NCBI RefSeq assembly: GCF_018614915.1
Contig: NZ_JAGGNU010000064.1
Span: 1 to 56,889, forward strand
Reading direction: 5' to 3'
Origin: Variovorax paradoxus
GTDB lineage: Bacteria; Pseudomonadota; Gammaproteobacteria; Burkholderiales; Burkholderiaceae_C
Length of the DNA: 56,889 nt
A program made the position numbers and the translations under genes. This document shows positions 37,322 through 46,778 of the stretch, piece after piece. The notes below the pieces were generated by a model that did not search any database, was not told where the DNA came from, and worked only from the letters and a program-made list of their open reading frames with translations. The number at the start of each line of letters is the position of its first letter. The stretch's first letter is position 1.

Positions 37322-38382
37322 TGCAACTCGGCCTGGCGCAGCTGGAAGCCCATCTGCAGAAGGGCCTCAAACCGCTCTACGTCCTGCACGGCGACGAGCC
37401 GCTGCTTGCGCAGGAGGCGGCCGACGCGATCCGCGCGGCGGCGCGCCCGGCGGGCTACACCGAGCGCAGCGCGTACACCGTGGCCGGTGCGAATTTCGAC
37501 TGGAGCGCGGTGCTCGCGGCGGGGGGCTCGCTGAGCCTGTTCGCCGACCGGCAGATCGTCGAGATCCGCATCCCTTCGGGCAAGCCGGGCAAGGACGGCA
37601 GCGCCGCGCTGCAGCAGATCGCCGAGGCTGCACAGGGCAACGACAGCACCCTGACGCTGGTGATGCTGCCGCGCCTGGACAAGGCGACGCGCACCGGCGC
37701 CTGGTTCTCGGCGCTGGAGAACAACGGCGTCAGCCTCCAGATCGAAAGCATCGAGCGGGCCGCGCTGCCGCAATGGATCGCGCAGCGGCTCGCGCTGCAG
37801 GGCCAGCGCGTGAAGAGCGGCGAGGAAGGGCAGCGCACGCTGCAGTTCTTCGCCGACCGCGTGGAGGGCAACCTGCTCGCCGCGCACCAGGAAATCCAGA
37901 AGCTCGCGCTGCTGCATCCCCAAGGAGAGCTGTCGTGGGAGCAGGTCGAAGGCGCGGTCAACAATGTCGCACGCTACGACGTGTTCAAGCTCTCCGAAGC
38001 CGTGCTCGGCGGCAATCCGCAGCGCGTCGCGCGCATGCTCGACGGCCTGCAGGCCGAAGGCGAGGCCGAGGTGCTGGTGCACTACACCCTGGCCGAGGAC
38101 ATCCGCGCGCTCAAGCGCGTCAAGGACGCCATGGCCGCCGGCCGGCCGCTGCCGATGGCGCTGCGCGAGAACCGCATCTGGGGCCCGCGCGAGCGCGCCT
38201 TCGAGCGTGTGCTGCCGCGGCTGGACGATCGCGCGCTGGCCCGCATGCTGCGCGCCGCCCACACCGTGGACGGCATCGTCAAGGGACTGAAGCAGCCCGA
38301 CTGGCCGGCCAGCGGCTGGCAGGCGCTGCAGCGGCTGGCGCTGATGCTGTGCCGGGCCTGTGCGGCGCCGGCCCGGGGCTGA
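37321..38382 (+). CDS. holA: DNA polymerase III subunit delta
   Basis: A 353-aa clamp-loader subunit that opens the beta ring. It starts MQLGLAQLEAHLQKGLKPLY, and its first base lies in the lptE stop codon. The N-terminal domain (residues 1-140) has the HGDEPLLAQEAADAIRA motif. The collar region carries VEGNLLAAHQEIQKLALLHP and the C-terminal part RVARMLDGLQAEGEAEVLVH. The position after lptE is the usual one. Confidence 0.94.
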   Translation: MQLGLAQLEAHLQKGLKPLYVLHGDEPLLAQEAADAIRAAARPAGYTERSAYTVAGANFDWSAVLAAGGSLSLFADRQIVEIRIPSGKPGKDGSAALQQIAEAAQGNDSTLTLVMLPRLDKATRTGAWFSALENNGVSLQIESIERAALPQWIAQRLALQGQRVKSGEEGQRTLQFFADRVEGNLLAAHQEIQKLALLHPQGELSWEQVEGAVNNVARYDVFKLSEAVLGGNPQRVARMLDGLQAEGEAEVLVHYTLAEDIRALKRVKDAMAAGRPLPMALRENRIWGPRERAFERVLPRLDDRALARMLRAAHTVDGIVKGLKQPDWPASGWQALQRLALMLCRACAAPARG

Positions 38383-38464
38383 GCGCGGGTCGTTGCGCTT
38401 TTCGCGAACCCGGCGTTTCCATGCCGCTCCCATTCCGGCACCCCCGCGTGGGAAAATGCCCGCC

Positions 38465-39757
38465 ATGAACGCGTTCAACGTCAACGAACACATGCAGACC
38501 CTCGGGCTGCAGGCCAAGGCGGCAGCGGCCCTGATGGCCAAGGCCTCCGCCGCCACCAAGAACAAGGCCCTCAAGGCGCTGGCGCGGCGCCTGCGCGAGA
38601 GCGTCGAGGGCCTGGCGCCGGCCAATGCGCGCGACATCGAGCGTGCCGTGGCGGCCGGACTCTCGGCGCCGATGGTCGACCGGCTCAAGCTCACGCCGAA
38701 GGTCATCGAAACCGTGGCGCTGGGCTGCGAACAGCTCGCCGCGATGCCCGACGTGATCGGCGAAGTCATCGGCATGAAGCAGCAGCCCAGCGGCATCCGG
38801 GTCGGCCAGATGCGGGTGCCGATCGGCGTCTTCGGCATGATCTACGAGAGCCGGCCCAACGTGACCATCGAGGCGGCGAGCCTCGCGATCAAGAGCGGCA
38901 ACGCGGCGATCCTGCGCGGCGGCTCGGAAGCGATCGAATCGAACAAGGCGCTCGCGCTGCTGGTGTCCGAATCGCTGGCCGAAGCGGGGCTGCCGGTGGA
39001 GGCGGTGCAGCTGGTGCAGACCACCGACCGCGAGGCCGTGGGCCAGCTGATCGCGATGCCGGCGTTCGTCGACGTGGTCATCCCGCGCGGCGGCAAGGGC
39101 CTGATCGAGCGCATCAGCCGCGAGGCCAAGGTGCCGGTCATCAAGCACCTGGACGGCAACTGCCATGTGTTCGTCGACGACACGGCCGAGCTCGACATGG
39201 CCGTCCGGATCGTCGACAACGCCAAGACCCAGAAGTACAGCCCCTGCAACGCGGCCGAGGGCCTGCTGGTGGCGGCCTCGATGGCCGAGAGCTTCCTGCC
39301 CGAGATCGGTGCGATCTTCGCGGCCAAGGGGGTGGAGATGCGCTGCGATCCGGTGGCGGCGCGCATCCTGCGTGCCGAGGGCGCGCTGCCGCAAGGCGCC
39401 CGGGTGGTGGACGCGGTCGAGTCCGACTGGTCGGAGGAGTACCTGGCCGCCGTCATCAGCATCAAGGTGGTCGAGGGGGTGGACGAAGCCATCGCCCACA
39501 TCAACCGCTACTCCAGTCACCACACCGACGCCATCGTCACGCGCGACCACATGCATGCCCAGCGCTTCCTGCGCGAGGTCGACTCGGCCAGCGTGATGGT
39601 GAATGCCAGCACGCGCTTCGCCGATGGCTTCGAGTTCGGGCTCGGGGCGGAAATCGGCATCAGCACCGACAAGTTCCATGCGCGCGGGCCGGTCGGCATC
39701 GAGGGTCTGACTTCGTTGAAATACGTGGTGCTCGGGCAGGGCGAAGTGCGGAGTTGA
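38465..39757 (+). CDS. proA: Gamma-glutamyl phosphate reductase
   Basis: A 430-aa aldehyde-dehydrogenase-fold enzyme of proline synthesis, reducing gamma-glutamyl phosphate with NADPH. The cofactor region is GVFGMIYESRPNVTIEAASL, with SGNAAILRGGSEAIESN. The catalytic cysteine lies in KYSPCNAAEG and the C-terminal motif is EFGLGAEIGISTDKFHARGP. The ATG at 38465 follows an AT-rich GGAAAATG stretch that may be its -10 box. It is in its usual place after holA; proB is not in the window. Confidence 0.97.
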   Translation: MNAFNVNEHMQTLGLQAKAAAALMAKASAATKNKALKALARRLRESVEGLAPANARDIERAVAAGLSAPMVDRLKLTPKVIETVALGCEQLAAMPDVIGEVIGMKQQPSGIRVGQMRVPIGVFGMIYESRPNVTIEAASLAIKSGNAAILRGGSEAIESNKALALLVSESLAEAGLPVEAVQLVQTTDREAVGQLIAMPAFVDVVIPRGGKGLIERISREAKVPVIKHLDGNCHVFVDDTAELDMAVRIVDNAKTQKYSPCNAAEGLLVAASMAESFLPEIGAIFAAKGVEMRCDPVAARILRAEGALPQGARVVDAVESDWSEEYLAAVISIKVVEGVDEAIAHINRYSSHHTDAIVTRDHMHAQRFLREVDSASVMVNASTRFADGFEFGLGAEIGISTDKFHARGPVGIEGLTSLKYVVLGQGEVRS

Positions 39758-39803
39758 GGCGGACCGGCACGCGCTTGTCATTCGGGCGCGCGCCCCCAAA
39801 TCC

Positions 39804-39809
39804 TACAAT
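39804..39809 (+). promoter_or_regulatory. Candidate -10 element for gshA
   Basis: TACAAT at 39804-39809 in the 97-bp gap before gshA, about 45 nt from its ATG. No well-spaced -35: the nearest, TTGTCA at 39775-39780, is 23 bp away. Confidence 0.35.
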
Positions 39810-39854
39810 TCCACTCCACCTTTCGTCGCAGAACACGCATAACAAGGCCGCCGC

Positions 39855-41150
39855 ATGGTTCCCCACCTCGTCACCGCCCTGACCGGCCCCATCAACGAGC
39901 TCGAACAGCGCGTTCTCGACTCCATGCCGGCCATCGAGCGCTGGTTCCGGCTCGAATGGATGGAGCACACGCCGCCCTTCTACAGCTCGGTGGACATTCG
40001 CAACGCCGGCTTCAAGCTGGCGCCGGTCGACACCAACCTCTTCCCCCGCGGCTGGAACAACCTGACCGACGACATGCTGCCGTTGGCGGTGCAGGCTGCG
40101 CAGGCCGCCATCGAGAAGATCTGCCCCGAGGCGCGCAACCTGCTGGTGATCCCGGAGAACCATGCGCGCAACACCTTCTACCTCGCCAACGTGGCTCGGC
40201 TGGTGCGGATTTTTCACATGGCGGGGCTCAATGTGCGCGTGGGCTCGGTCGATCCGGCGATCAAGTCGCCCAAGAAGATCGAGCTGCCGAATGGCGAGAC
40301 CGTGTGCCTGGAGCCCGTGGTGCGCGGCAAGCGGCGCCTGGGGCTCAAGCATTTCGATCCCTGCACCATCCTGCTCAACAACGACCTCTCGGCCGGCACG
40401 CCCGGCATCCTGGAAGACCTGCACGAGCAGTACCTGCTGCCGCCGCTGCACGCCGGCCGGTCGGTGCGCCGCAAGAGCAACCACTTCCACAGCTACGAGG
40501 AAGTGTCCAAGCGCTTCGGCAAGCTGCTGGGCATCGACCCGTGGCTGATCAACCCGATGTACGCACGGGCCGCCGGCGTCGATGTCGTCGAGGGCCAGGG
40601 AATGGATGTGCTGACCAGCCATGTGGACGCACTGCTCACCAAGATCCGCCGCAAGTACAAGGAATACGGCATCAACGAGAAGCCCTTCGTGGTCGTCAAG
40701 GCCGGCAACGGCGCCCATGACATGGGGGTCATGACGGTGCGCGACGTCAAGGATCTCGAGGCCCTCGGGCGCAAGCCGCGCGGCAAGGCGAGCGCCGCCA
40801 GCGAGAACGAGGATCCGGGCGAGGTGATCGTGCAGGAGGGCGTGCTGACCAACGAGCGCGTGCACGACGGCGTCGCCGAGCCGGTGGTCTACATGATGGA
40901 CCGCTACGTGGTCGGCGGCTTCTACCGGGTGCATGCCGAGCGCAGCCCCGACGAGAACCTCAAGCTTCCGGGCGCGAGCTTCGTGCCCTTGGCCTTCTCG
41001 GAGAGTGCGCACTTACCGCAACCAGGCGCCAAACCGGGCGCGAGCGCGCCGAACCGCTTCTACATGTACGGCGTGATCGGGCGGCTGGCCATGGTGGCGG
41101 CCAGCTACGAGCTCGAGGCGACCGATCCGGACGCCGAAATCTACGAATGA
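39855..41150 (+). CDS. gshA: Glutamate-cysteine ligase, betaproteobacterial type
   Basis: A 431-aa enzyme making gamma-glutamylcysteine, the first step of glutathione synthesis. It belongs to the ATP-grasp-related type known from beta- and some gammaproteobacteria (TIGR02049-like) and is not the E. coli GshA fold. Recognisable blocks are SSVDIRNAGFKLAPVDTNLF, PRGWNNL, NHARNTFYLANVARL, GKRRLGLKHFDPCTILLNND and FVVVKAGNGAHDMGVMTVRD. Together with the downstream kup and gshB genes it forms one strand-aligned group. Confidence 0.94.
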   Translation: MVPHLVTALTGPINELEQRVLDSMPAIERWFRLEWMEHTPPFYSSVDIRNAGFKLAPVDTNLFPRGWNNLTDDMLPLAVQAAQAAIEKICPEARNLLVIPENHARNTFYLANVARLVRIFHMAGLNVRVGSVDPAIKSPKKIELPNGETVCLEPVVRGKRRLGLKHFDPCTILLNNDLSAGTPGILEDLHEQYLLPPLHAGRSVRRKSNHFHSYEEVSKRFGKLLGIDPWLINPMYARAAGVDVVEGQGMDVLTSHVDALLTKIRRKYKEYGINEKPFVVVKAGNGAHDMGVMTVRDVKDLEALGRKPRGKASAASENEDPGEVIVQEGVLTNERVHDGVAEPVVYMMDRYVVGGFYRVHAERSPDENLKLPGASFVPLAFSESAHLPQPGAKPGASAPNRFYMYGVIGRLAMVAASYELEATDPDAEIYE

Positions 41151-41308
41151 TTTCGTGGTACCCGTCGCGGGGCGTCCCGACGACGGCAAAATAGCAGGCC
41201 CAAAGCAACGCAAACAAGAGGGGGGAAGGCGACGCGGCGACTGCACCCCAGCGACCGATGCGCCCGGGCGTGCAGCGCCACGCCGGCCCCCCTTTTTCCA
41301 TCGACTCC

Positions 41309-43177
41309 GTGTCCCGCACCAAAACTTCCTCCGCCGCGCTGATCCTTGCGGCCATCGGCGTCGTCTACGGCGACATCGGCACCAGCGTTCTGTATGCGGT
41401 CAAGGAGGTCTTCGGCCACGGCCACGTCCCGTTCACGGTCGAGAACGTCTACGGCATCCTGTCGATGTTCTTCTGGACGCTGACTGTGATCGTCTCGCTC
41501 AAGTACGTGGTGCTAGTGCTGCGGGCCGACAACGAGGGCGAGGGCGGCCTGGTCGCGATGCTGGCGCTGGCCTCGCAGGCGGTGGTAGACAAGCCCCGCC
41601 TGCGCCACGTGCTGCTGGTGGTCGGCATCTTCGGCACCTCGCTCTTCTACGGCGACGGCGTCATCACGCCGGCCATCTCGGTGCTGTCGGCGGTCGAGGG
41701 CCTGGAGGTGGTGTCGCCGCACTTCAAGCATTACGTGATCCCGATCACGCTGGTCGTGCTGTTCTGCCTGTTCGCGCTGCAAAAGCACGGCACCACGGGC
41801 ATCGGCCGTTACTTCGGCCCGATCACGCTGGCCTGGTTCTTCGCGATCTCGCTGCTCGGCGTGTCGCAGATCGTCAACCACCCGGAAATCCTGAAAGCGA
41901 TCAGTCCCCACTACGCGCTGCGCTTCATGTGGGACAACCCGGGCACCAGCTTCATCATCCTGGGCGCAACCGTGCTGTGCGTGACGGGCGCCGAGGCGCT
42001 CTACGCCGACCTCGGCCATTTCGGCAAGCGGCCGATCCGCGTCGCCTGGTTCTCGGTCGTGATGCCGGCGCTCACGCTCAACTATTTCGGCCAGGGCGCG
42101 CTGCTGCTGGAGAACCCGTCGGCGGTGAAGAATCCGTTCTACATGATGGCGCCCGAATGGGCGCTGATCCCGCTGGTGCTGCTGGCCACCGCGGCCACGG
42201 TGATCGCGTCGCAGGCGCTCATCACCGGCGCCTTCAGCGTCACGCGGCAGGTGATCCAGCTCGGCTACCTGCCGCGCCTGAACATCGAGCACACCAGCGT
42301 GCGCACCGCGGGGCAGATCTACATTCCCTTCGTCAATTGGGGGCTGTTCGTCGCGATCGTGCTGGCGGTGGTCATGTTCCGCTCGTCGAGCAACCTGGCC
42401 GCGGCCTACGGCATCGCCGTCACCACCGACATGCTGATCACCACGGTGCTGACCTTCTTCGTCATCCGCTACGCCTGGAAATACCCGCTGGCGCTGTGCA
42501 TTGCGGCGACCGGCATGTTCTTCGTGGTCGACTTCCTGTTCTTCGCCTCCAACCTGCTGAAGCTGTTCGAAGGCGGCTGGTTCCCGCTCATGATCGGCAG
42601 CGCCATCTTCATGCTGATGATGACCTGGAAGGAAGGCCGGCGCCTCATGGGCCAGATGCAGCTGGCCGAGGCCATCGACCTGCGCGGCTTCCTCGATTCG
42701 GTGTTCGTCAACCCGCCGGCGCGCGTCGACGGCACCGCGGTCTTCATGACCGCCGAGCCGGGTGTGGTGCCCAACGCGCTGCTCCACAACCTCAAGCACA
42801 ACAAGGTAATGCACGAGCAGAACCTGTTCGTCACGGTGCGCAGCCATGAAGTGCCCTGGATACCGATGGACAAGCGCATCGAGATGGAGCCGCTCGGCCA
42901 TCACTGCTGGCAGGTGGTCGTGCACTACGGCTTCAAGAACGACGTCGACCTGCCGCGCGCGCTGGAGCACGCGCGCCTGCGCGGCTGCCAACTCGAGCCG
43001 ATGACCACCAGCTACTTCCTGTCGCGCGACGTGGTGATCCCCACGCTCGGCAGCGGCATGGCGCCATGGCGCGAGAAGCTCTTTGCGCAGATGCACCACA
43101 ACGCCAGCGGGGCGGCAGGCTTCCTGGGATTGCCGAACAACGCGGTGGTGGAGCTGGGCTCGAAAATCGAGATCTAG
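41309..43177 (+). CDS. kup: KUP-family potassium transporter
   Basis: A 622-aa low-affinity K+/H+ symporter with about twelve transmembrane helices in the N-terminal two thirds and a cytoplasmic tail. It starts at GTG (V-S-R-T-K-T), just before the conserved AAIGVVYGDIGTSVLYAVKE. An ATG at 41258 would add 17 charged and proline-rich residues, and neither start has a strong ribosome-binding site. Family motifs are NEGEGGLVAMLALAS, GTSLFYGDGVITPAISVLSA, TGAEALYADLGHFGKRPIR and ITGAFSVTRQVIQLGYLPR. It lies between gshA and gshB. Confidence 0.94.
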   Translation: MSRTKTSSAALILAAIGVVYGDIGTSVLYAVKEVFGHGHVPFTVENVYGILSMFFWTLTVIVSLKYVVLVLRADNEGEGGLVAMLALASQAVVDKPRLRHVLLVVGIFGTSLFYGDGVITPAISVLSAVEGLEVVSPHFKHYVIPITLVVLFCLFALQKHGTTGIGRYFGPITLAWFFAISLLGVSQIVNHPEILKAISPHYALRFMWDNPGTSFIILGATVLCVTGAEALYADLGHFGKRPIRVAWFSVVMPALTLNYFGQGALLLENPSAVKNPFYMMAPEWALIPLVLLATAATVIASQALITGAFSVTRQVIQLGYLPRLNIEHTSVRTAGQIYIPFVNWGLFVAIVLAVVMFRSSSNLAAAYGIAVTTDMLITTVLTFFVIRYAWKYPLALCIAATGMFFVVDFLFFASNLLKLFEGGWFPLMIGSAIFMLMMTWKEGRRLMGQMQLAEAIDLRGFLDSVFVNPPARVDGTAVFMTAEPGVVPNALLHNLKHNKVMHEQNLFVTVRSHEVPWIPMDKRIEMEPLGHHCWQVVVHYGFKNDVDLPRALEHARLRGCQLEPMTTSYFLSRDVVIPTLGSGMAPWREKLFAQMHHNASGAAGFLGLPNNAVVELGSKIEI

Positions 43178-43324
43178 CACTCCCCCAGGTTGCGCCGGGC
43201 AATGGCAACGCTGTCTGCTCCCGGCACAATCCCCCGATCCAAACCCTTCGCCGGCAAGGTGATCGCAGCTGGCTGAAGATCAAGCGACTGCCCCTTGCCC
43301 ATCGACCGCCGGAAAGACATCCCG

Positions 43325-44266
43325 ATGCACATCCTCTTCATTGCCGACCCGCTCGAGCAGTTCAAGATCTACAAGGACACCACCTTCTCGATGATGCGGG
43401 AGGCGCAGCACCGCGGCCACACGCTCTCGGCCTGCGAGCCGCGCCACCTCAACTGGCAGCGCGGCCGGCCGGTGACCGCGAAGGCGCGCGAGATCGTGCT
43501 GACCGGCGAGCAGGCATGGTTTCGCGAGGAGGCCGTCATCGAGCGTCCGCTGCATGCCTTCGACGTGGTGCTGATGCGCAAGGACCCGCCCTTCGATGCC
43601 GAGTACATCTACGCCACGCACCTGCTCGAACAGGGCGAGCGGGAAGGCGCGCGCGTGGTCAACCGGCCGCGCGCGCTGCGCGACCATCCCGAGAAGCTCG
43701 CGATCATGGAGTTCGCGGAGTACACGACGCCCACGCTGGTCACGCGCGATGCGGCCGCGGTGCGTGCCTTCCATGACGAGCACCAGGACATCATCCTGAA
43801 GCCGCTCGACGGCATGGGCGGCATGGGCATCTTCCGCGTCAAGGCCGACGGGCTGAACCTCGGCTCGATCGTCGAGACGCTCAACAGGAACGGCGAGCAG
43901 ACCATCATGGTGCAGCGCTTCGTGCCCGAGATCACGCAGGGCGACAAGCGCATCCTCGTGATCGGCGGCCAGGCCGTGCCGCACAGCCTGGCGCGCATTC
44001 CGCAGGGCAGCGAGGTGCGCGGCAACCTCGCGGCCGGCGGCAAGGGAGTGGCGCAGCCGCTGACCGACCAGGACCGGCGCATCGCCGAAGCGATAGGCCC
44101 GGTGCTTAACGAACGCGGCCTGCTCCTGATCGGGCTCGACGTGATCGGCGGCTCGCTGACCGAGATCAACGTGACCAGCCCGACCTGCTTCCAGGAGATC
44201 ACCGAACAGACCGGCTTCGACGTGCCGGCGATGTTCATCGACGCGCTGGAGGCGGAACTGAAGTAG
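43325..44266 (+). CDS. gshB: Glutathione synthase
   Basis: A 313-aa ATP-grasp enzyme joining gamma-glutamylcysteine and glycine. It starts MHILFIADPLEQFKIYKDTT. Conserved segments are VLMRKDPPFDAEYIYATHLL, the nucleotide-binding ILKPLDGMGGMGIFRV, GDKRILVIGGQAVPHSLARI and the metal/substrate loop LTEINVTSPTCFQEI. It completes the glutathione pathway with gshA, separated by kup. CACAAT at 43225-43230 may be its own -10. Confidence 0.96.
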   Translation: MHILFIADPLEQFKIYKDTTFSMMREAQHRGHTLSACEPRHLNWQRGRPVTAKAREIVLTGEQAWFREEAVIERPLHAFDVVLMRKDPPFDAEYIYATHLLEQGEREGARVVNRPRALRDHPEKLAIMEFAEYTTPTLVTRDAAAVRAFHDEHQDIILKPLDGMGGMGIFRVKADGLNLGSIVETLNRNGEQTIMVQRFVPEITQGDKRILVIGGQAVPHSLARIPQGSEVRGNLAAGGKGVAQPLTDQDRRIAEAIGPVLNERGLLLIGLDVIGGSLTEINVTSPTCFQEITEQTGFDVPAMFIDALEAELK

Positions 44267-44295
44267 GCGTGAGCCGGTCGCGGTGCCCGGCTCCC

Positions 44296-45060
44296 TCAGC
44301 CGGCGCGCTGGCCGTCCACGAAGACCGCGAGCTCGTTGGGCTCGAAGGCGGTCCAGGTCTCGTTGGTGGTCAGGGGTGCCGTCACGACCACTGCGACGCG
44401 GTCGTTCGGCGTGGTGTGCTGCGCGAAGTCGATGCTCAGGTCTTCATCCGACAGCTCAGCAGTCACGAAGGGATGGCGGCGCTCGATGTACCAGAGGTTG
44501 GTCGAGGCATGAGACCACAGCGCCTGCCCGTTCGACAGCATGAAATTGAAGGTGCCGTGGCGCGCGAAGCGCGGCGCCAGCTCGCGCAGCGTGAGCGTGA
44601 GTTCCTCGACACTCGGCACGTCGGCGTGCGACTTGGCCATCTCCTGCATGATCCAGCAGAAGGCGTGCTCGCTGTCGGTGTCGCCGACCGGATGGAAGTT
44701 GCCGTGCAGCCGCGGCCTGAAGTCCTTCAGGTCGCCGTTGTGGGCGAACACCCAGTAGCGGCCCCACAGCTCGCGCACGAAGGGGTGGCAGTTCTGCAGG
44801 TTCACCGCGCCCTGCGTGGCCTTGCGGATGTGCGCGATGACGTTGCGGCTCTGGATCGGATAGCGCCGGATCAGCTCGGCCACCGGCGACTCGCAGGCCG
44901 GCTGGTGGTCGACGAAATGCCTGAGCCCGCGGTCCTCGAAGAAGGCGATGCCCCAGCCGTCGGCATGGTGGTCGGTGCGCCCGCCGCGCTGCGCAAAGCC
45001 CGTGAAGCTGAAAGTCACGTCCGTCGGCGTGTTGCAGTTCATTCCGAGCAGTTGGCACAT
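44296..45060 (-). CDS. Class II glutamine amidotransferase (YafJ/GAT-II type)
   Basis: A 254-aa stand-alone N-terminal-nucleophile amidohydrolase. The nucleophile is Cys2 (MCQLLGMNC). The class II fold follows with HHADGWGIAFFED, RNVIAHIRKATQGAVNLQN, FAHNGDLKDF and DSEHAFCWIMQEM. No synthase domain is attached, so the substrate beyond glutamine-type amides is unknown; relatives include YafJ and EgtC-like proteins. It converges with gshB, and the MFS transporter gene lies upstream on the same strand with a 145-bp gap. Confidence 0.9.
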   Translation of the reverse strand: MCQLLGMNCNTPTDVTFSFTGFAQRGGRTDHHADGWGIAFFEDRGLRHFVDHQPACESPVAELIRRYPIQSRNVIAHIRKATQGAVNLQNCHPFVRELWGRYWVFAHNGDLKDFRPRLHGNFHPVGDTDSEHAFCWIMQEMAKSHADVPSVEELTLTLRELAPRFARHGTFNFMLSNGQALWSHASTNLWYIERRHPFVTAELSDEDLSIDFAQHTTPNDRVAVVVTAPLTTNETWTAFEPNELAVFVDGQRAG

Positions 45061-45205
45061 GCTCTTATTAGACTGCAGCGCGCTGCCCGCTCGCAGCCGA
45101 GCCCATTCCAGGAACACCGCGGAACCGGCTTTGCCGGGCCGCTGGTGTTGCCCCCGGTGAGGGGGTTGGCGTAGCGACACGAAGTGCGCGAAGCCTGGGG
45201 GAGAG

Positions 45206-46648
45206 CTATTTTTCGCGTAACTGCCAGGCGGCGCACATGGCCAGTGCGCACAAGCCGGCCAGCATCGCGAACACCTCGTCGAAGGCCGCGAGCCGCGCCG
45301 GGCTGGTGGCCGGGTTGACCAGCGAATCGCCATGCGCGGCGAGCCGCCATTCGAGCACGATCGCGCACAGGCTCACGCCGGCCGCGCCGCCCAGCATGCG
45401 CAGGAAGTTGATCGCGCTCGCGCCCTGCGGAATCAGCGGCTTGGCGAGCGGGCGCATCGAGCCCAGGTTGAGCGAGGGCAGGATGAAGCCCAGCCCGATG
45501 CGGCCGATGGTGGCGAAGGCCACCAGCAGCCAGAGTGTGCTGTCGAGCCTCAGCAGCAGCATCAGCGCGAACGAGGCGGCCAGCAGCGCGAGGCCGGTGC
45601 ACACCAGCAACCAGGTGGGCTGCCGGTCCGCAAGGCGGCCGACGCCGGCAATGGTGAGGGCGAGCACGATGCCGGCCGGCAGCAGGATGGTGCCGACGTG
45701 CGAGGCCGAAAGCTGCAGCCCGACCTGCATGTACACCGGCAGCAGGTAGGTCGAGCCGAACAGGGCCGTGCCGTAGATGAAGGCGACCACGCTGCCCATC
45801 GCGAACTGCCGGTACTGGAACAGCGCCAGGTTCATCAGCGGCGTGCCGCCCGCGGCCGCGAGCCGCTTCTGCCAGCCGATGAAGGCGCCGAAGGCCGCGG
45901 CAGCGCCGAAGAGCAGCGCGGCAGCCTGCAGCGGCGCATCGCCGCGCAGCGCGACCAGCCCGTTCAGAAGGCACAGCGTGCCCGCGGTACCCAGCGCCAG
46001 TCCGCCCCAGTCGAGCCCGCCGCTGCGCGCCGCCACCACGCCGCCCGGCGCCGTGGTCGGCACGAACTTGTAGGCCAGCCAGATCGAGGCCAGGCAGAAG
46101 GGCACCACCATGAAGAAGATCGAGCGCCAGCCGAACAGGTCGACCAGCACGCCGCCGATGCTGGGCCCGATGGCCGGCGCCAGCACCACGCCCATGCCGA
46201 AGATGCCGCTCGCGCGGCCCTGCTCGTGGGGCTCGAAGGCGCGCAGGATGATGATGGCCGGGATCGGCTGCACCACGCCGGCCGCGAGGCCCTCGGCCAC
46301 TCGTGCGGCCAGCACCAGCGGAAAGTGATTGGCCAGTCCGCCCGCGACGCCGCCTGCGAGCAGCAGCACCATCGTGCCGACATAGGTGCGGCGGTAGCCG
46401 AAGCGCGCCAGAAGCCAGGGCGTGGTGAGCATCGAGACCGTCATCGCGACCATGAAGCCCGAGCTGACCCATTGCGCACGCTCCTGGCCCAGCGCGAAGT
46501 GGTGGCTCATGCCGGGGATCGCCACGTTGACGATGGTCGAGGACATGATCGAGGCCATCACCCCCACCATCACGGAAAAGAGCAGAAGCCAGCGGTAGCG
46601 CGTGCCGTAGCGGCTGCTGAGGGATTGCGGCGGGGGAGTCTGCGTCAT
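45206..46648 (-). CDS. DHA2-family MFS transporter (EmrB/QacA-like)
   Basis: A 480-aa drug:H+ antiporter with 14 predicted transmembrane helices. The start chosen is MTQTPPPQSLSSRYGTRYRW; 37 arginine-rich codons ahead of it are excluded. The motif ASIMSSTIVNVAIPGMSHHF in TM1 is characteristic of DHA2, as are motif A (LLARFGYRRTYVGTMVLLL) and motif C in TM5 (GMGVVLAPAIGPSIGGVLVD). No emrA-type membrane-fusion gene or regulator is adjacent, so the drug or metabolite exported is unknown. It is divergent from the metallopeptidase gene. Confidence 0.92.
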   Translation of the reverse strand: MTQTPPPQSLSSRYGTRYRWLLLFSVMVGVMASIMSSTIVNVAIPGMSHHFALGQERAQWVSSGFMVAMTVSMLTTPWLLARFGYRRTYVGTMVLLLAGGVAGGLANHFPLVLAARVAEGLAAGVVQPIPAIIILRAFEPHEQGRASGIFGMGVVLAPAIGPSIGGVLVDLFGWRSIFFMVVPFCLASIWLAYKFVPTTAPGGVVAARSGGLDWGGLALGTAGTLCLLNGLVALRGDAPLQAAALLFGAAAAFGAFIGWQKRLAAAGGTPLMNLALFQYRQFAMGSVVAFIYGTALFGSTYLLPVYMQVGLQLSASHVGTILLPAGIVLALTIAGVGRLADRQPTWLLVCTGLALLAASFALMLLLRLDSTLWLLVAFATIGRIGLGFILPSLNLGSMRPLAKPLIPQGASAINFLRMLGGAAGVSLCAIVLEWRLAAHGDSLVNPATSPARLAAFDEVFAMLAGLCALAMCAAWQLREK

Positions 46649-46778
46649 CGGGTGGGAGGGGCCTGTTCGGGCCGTCCTACAAGGATATCGGTCTTTGCGC
46701 GCGCGCCCTGTCCCCGAGTGGGCCTTCACAATGGCCCGGCTGTCCCGTCCCGTCCGCAATCAAAAGAACAGAGAGACC

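Noticed and set aside
41151..41308. Riboswitch (c-di-AMP type) in front of kup
   Set aside because: The gap is short and GC-rich, without the recognisable conserved core of that class.
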